From positions 1 through 7,157 of the forward strand of contig DAOUMA010000007.1 of assembly GCA_034414555.1 (NCBI GenBank): 7,157 nucleotides of DNA. The letters run 5' to 3'. Below, piece by piece: positions 5,876-7,157 of this stretch. Both the position numbers and the translations under genes were made by a program. The DNA is from CG2-30-46-19 sp034414555 (GTDB taxonomy: Bacteria; Chloroflexota; Dehalococcoidia; GIF9; AB-539-J10). The first letter of the stretch is position 1; the number at the start of each line of letters is the position of its first letter. A model generated the notes under the pieces. The model had not been told where the DNA came from, searched no databases, and saw nothing but the letters and a program-made list of their open reading frames with translations.

Positions 5876-6397
5876 TTGAAGGAATTCTCGGAACAAAGAC
5901 TAGGAGGTAGAATAGCACTAGTGACGGGAGTTGGTTCCGGGATCGGTAGGGCAATCAGTCTCCGGTATGCCAAGGAAGGGGCTAACGAAACGGCCAAGGT
6001 GATTGAGGAGTTGAGTAGAAAGGCTATGGTGATAAGGGCTGATGTTAGCGTATCGGCCGAGGTTGAAACGATGCTTGAAAAAGCCTATAGTGAGCGGGAA
6101 AGAATAGACATTGTGGTAAACAACGCCGGGATCAGTGGTTTACCGTATGTTCTTATTGAGCAAACCGAGGAAGAATGGGATCGCGTTATCAACACAAACC
6201 TTAAGGGTGTGTGGCTTTGTTCAAAGTTTGCTGCTATAAGGATGCTAAAGCAAGAAAGGAAGTTTGCTCCCCTGAGGGGGAAGATAATAAACATTGCCTC
6301 CATTGCTGGTAAGACCGCGATACCACACATAGGTGCCTATTCTGCGAGCAAATTCTCCGTAAACGAGCCTTCTAACCTCTCATATATAAGTCTCTGA
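5876..6397 (+). pseudogene. Short-chain dehydrogenase/reductase (SDR), internally deleted and 3'-truncated
   Basis: Classical SDRs are NAD(P)-dependent oxidoreductases of about 250 residues. This one has the cofactor motif TGVGSGIG (17-24), NNAG (82-85), the active-site Asn in NTNLKG (108), Ser142, and the catalytic Y155-x3-K159 in YSASK. Two pieces are missing. After KEGAN (33-37) the sequence jumps straight to ETAKVIEEL. About 11 residues that form the second strand and usually hold the Asp or Arg choosing NAD or NADP are gone, in frame. After SKFSV (162, base 6361) family similarity ends; eleven foreign residues follow and then TGA (6395-6397). The last ~90 residues, which form the substrate pocket and the oligomer interface, are lost. 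The promoter and ribosome-binding site look intact, so a dead product may still be made. It diverges from the ligase operon and was probably the reductase of the same pathway. Confidence 0.85.
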
Positions 6398-6742
6398 GTA
6401 AACATCTCTAGCCAGAAAGTAGACTGACTCACTGCATCAGCATGTGGGGTGATTGTTAAGATGTTATGCTTATATGTCCTAGCAATGGATTGAGCCAGTT
6501 GAGAAAATTCGGGCATCGGTTTAATTTTCTTCTCGAAAAAATCAAAACTGTTTGTGCCCACCAAGGCTCTTAACAATCTCAGACGAGAAACTAGTCTTGA
6601 CATTTGTCTCGGAGATTTCTAATTCAGTGGGGAAATGTCTGATGCAAGTCCTGGTCGGAGACTCGATTCTCTGCCCTTTGACGTAATCATCGACGAGCTG
6701 AATGACTTTTTCCCCAAATTGGATGAGATCTGTAACTTTCAC
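6361..6742 (-). pseudogene. Unrecognised protein-like gene piece, frameshifted and 3'-truncated
   Basis: Two overlapping minus frames look like one broken gene. The first begins at GTG 6742 (MKVTDLIQFGEKVIQLVDDYVK...) and is charged and helical. The second continues as LVGTNSFDFFEKKIKPMP and then YKHNILTITPHADAVSQS and FWLEMFTQRLIYERLEGSF. Dropping one base near 6560-6566 joins them as ...SSEIVKSL-VGTNSFDFFE, a smooth protein of about 125 residues. The protein-like part ends near base 6361, exactly where the convergent SDR gene also loses its family similarity. The remaining frame to 6337 is just the SDR read backwards. I do not recognise the family. The GTG has no good ribosome-binding site, so the 5' end may be damaged too. 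The two frames could instead be chance openings. Confidence 0.4.
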
Positions 6743-6798
6743 GTCTATCTATCGTCCTGAATTCATAGATATTAGATTGTCCCCGTACATCTTGGATT

Positions 6799-6933
6799 CT
6801 ATTCCCCGCAGGAGTGGGTGTCAACGGTAATAAATGGTTTGCCACATGCTGAACAATCTGGACTTTTGTTGCCCGATATTTTCCCGAAGCTATCCTATTT
6901 ATCCGCCGTCTTAAGCCATTGAAGTGCGGCCAT
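6799..6933 (-). pseudogene. Short Cys/His-containing coding relic with in-frame amber codons
   Basis: From ATG 6933 the frame reads MAALQWLKTADK, TAG (6897-6895), then a 31-residue stretch including KSPDCSACGKPF and ITVDTHSCGE, then TAG (6801-6799), followed by NPRCTGTI and another stop. Two readings are possible. C-x2-C...H-x-C resembles a zinc ribbon. Alternatively FITVDTHSCGE-NPR resembles the opening block of proline racemase/hydroxyproline epimerase proteins (D-T-H-[ST]-x-G-E-x-x-R). No ribosome-binding site precedes the ATG. It is read as decayed coding DNA because of this composition, not by firm homology. Confidence 0.25.
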
Positions 6934-6983
6934 TAGGGAGGGTCTTAATGAAAGTAGTAAATAGAGGCTTGATATGCGTTAGG

Positions 6984-7157
6984 CTAAAGTACTTCCTTAA
7001 GAGCCTGCGCAGCTGTGTAAACGCATCCCGCGCCACAAACGTATTGACCAACTCTCAATGCTTCCGTAATCTCCTCCTTTGTAGCGCCAGCTTCCATTGC
7101 CGAGCGAGCCAACGCCGTTACGCCACCAACAGCTCCATGAGAGGCATCCAAGGTCAT
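6984..7157 (-). CDS. Carboxymuconolactone decarboxylase (CMD/AhpD-like) family protein, C-terminal part
   Basis: The gene enters from the right window edge and ends at TAG (6986-6984); 57 residues are visible. The segment ALARSAMEAGATKEEITEALRVGQYVCGAGCVYTAAQALKEVL is described here in parts: A-x-E-AGATKEEI-x-EALRV is the typical CMD helix pair, and the final A-QALKEVL helix is also typical. AhpD-type members use C-x2-C-x3-H just before this block for peroxidase activity; here the aligned positions hold Ala, Gly and Leu, so this copy lacks the redox cysteines in the visible part. Two cysteines lie after the block instead (C41, C45). CMD-fold proteins range from gamma-carboxymuconolactone decarboxylase in aromatic acid breakdown to antioxidant partners. 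The in-window ATG at 7157 is the edge, not a shown start. Confidence 0.75.
   Translation of the reverse strand: MTLDASHGAVGGVTALARSAMEAGATKEEITEALRVGQYVCGAGCVYTAAQALKEVL

Noticed and set aside
6675..6932. Long minus frame overlapping the amber-interrupted relic
   Set aside because: Stop-free but has no usable start or ribosome-binding site and resembles no family; it competes with the more protein-like relic frame.
6948..7157. Plus-strand open frame MKVVNRGLICVRL... running off the right edge, preceded by GGAGGG
   Set aside because: It is the exact antisense of the CMD-family gene; the composition (many Ser, Arg, Cys) is typical of a shadow frame.
1..7157. CRISPR array, tRNA, rRNA, transposase or toxin-antitoxin pair
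   Set aside because: No regular repeat-spacer pattern, no cloverleaf or rRNA-like sequence and no recombinase motifs were seen on either strand; the small HTH gene is paired with a ligase, not a toxin.

Overview
This is a bacterial window, probably from an uncultured environmental lineage. Strong AAGGAGG ribosome-binding sites, sigma70-like promoters, a MacB-type permease and a cell-surface TIG-repeat protein with a C-terminal membrane anchor all point to Bacteria. The mix of an acyl-CoA ligase, an SDR and a CMD-family protein with such a surface protein would fit a Chloroflexota (Dehalococcoidia-like) genome. That is a guess from gene content; no marker gene is present.

The striking property of the window is gene decay. 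Only three genes look whole: a secreted repeat protein (1796-3373, +), a small helix-turn-helix protein (5460-5678, -) and an AMP-forming acyl-CoA ligase (3911-5473, -). Almost everything else is a piece of a gene. Left side: a short C-terminal coding tail (2-100, +), a frameshifted PAP2 phosphatase that has also lost a motif arginine (309-946, -), and the last ~150 codons of a MacB/FtsX permease whose upstream two thirds are missing (1239-1691, +). Middle: the first 85 codons of a glycerophosphodiester phosphodiesterase (3390-3647, -) and a possible ~25-codon start of an iron-type alcohol dehydrogenase directly behind the ligase (3759-3829, -).

Right side: a short-chain dehydrogenase with a good promoter and ribosome-binding site (5876-6397, +) lacks an internal block in the cofactor-binding region and its last ~90 residues. 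It runs tail to tail into an unrecognised frameshifted gene piece (6361-6742, -). Beyond that lie a short Cys/His-containing relic broken by amber codons (6799-6933, -) and the end of a CMD-family gene that runs off the window (6984-7157, -).

The functional core is the divergent pair around 5688-5875. A minus-strand promoter, whose TTGACA -35 box is embedded in a perfect 17-bp palindrome, drives the HTH gene and the overlapping ligase gene. A plus-strand promoter drives the SDR. This looks like a small, probably locally regulated, acyl-CoA or aromatic/fatty-acid activation locus that has been cut up. Window position, GC (the ligase is visibly richer than its flanks) and the pile of gene ends suggest a deletion-prone, mosaic region. 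I do not see a new defence system, CRISPR array, transposase, tRNA or rRNA.
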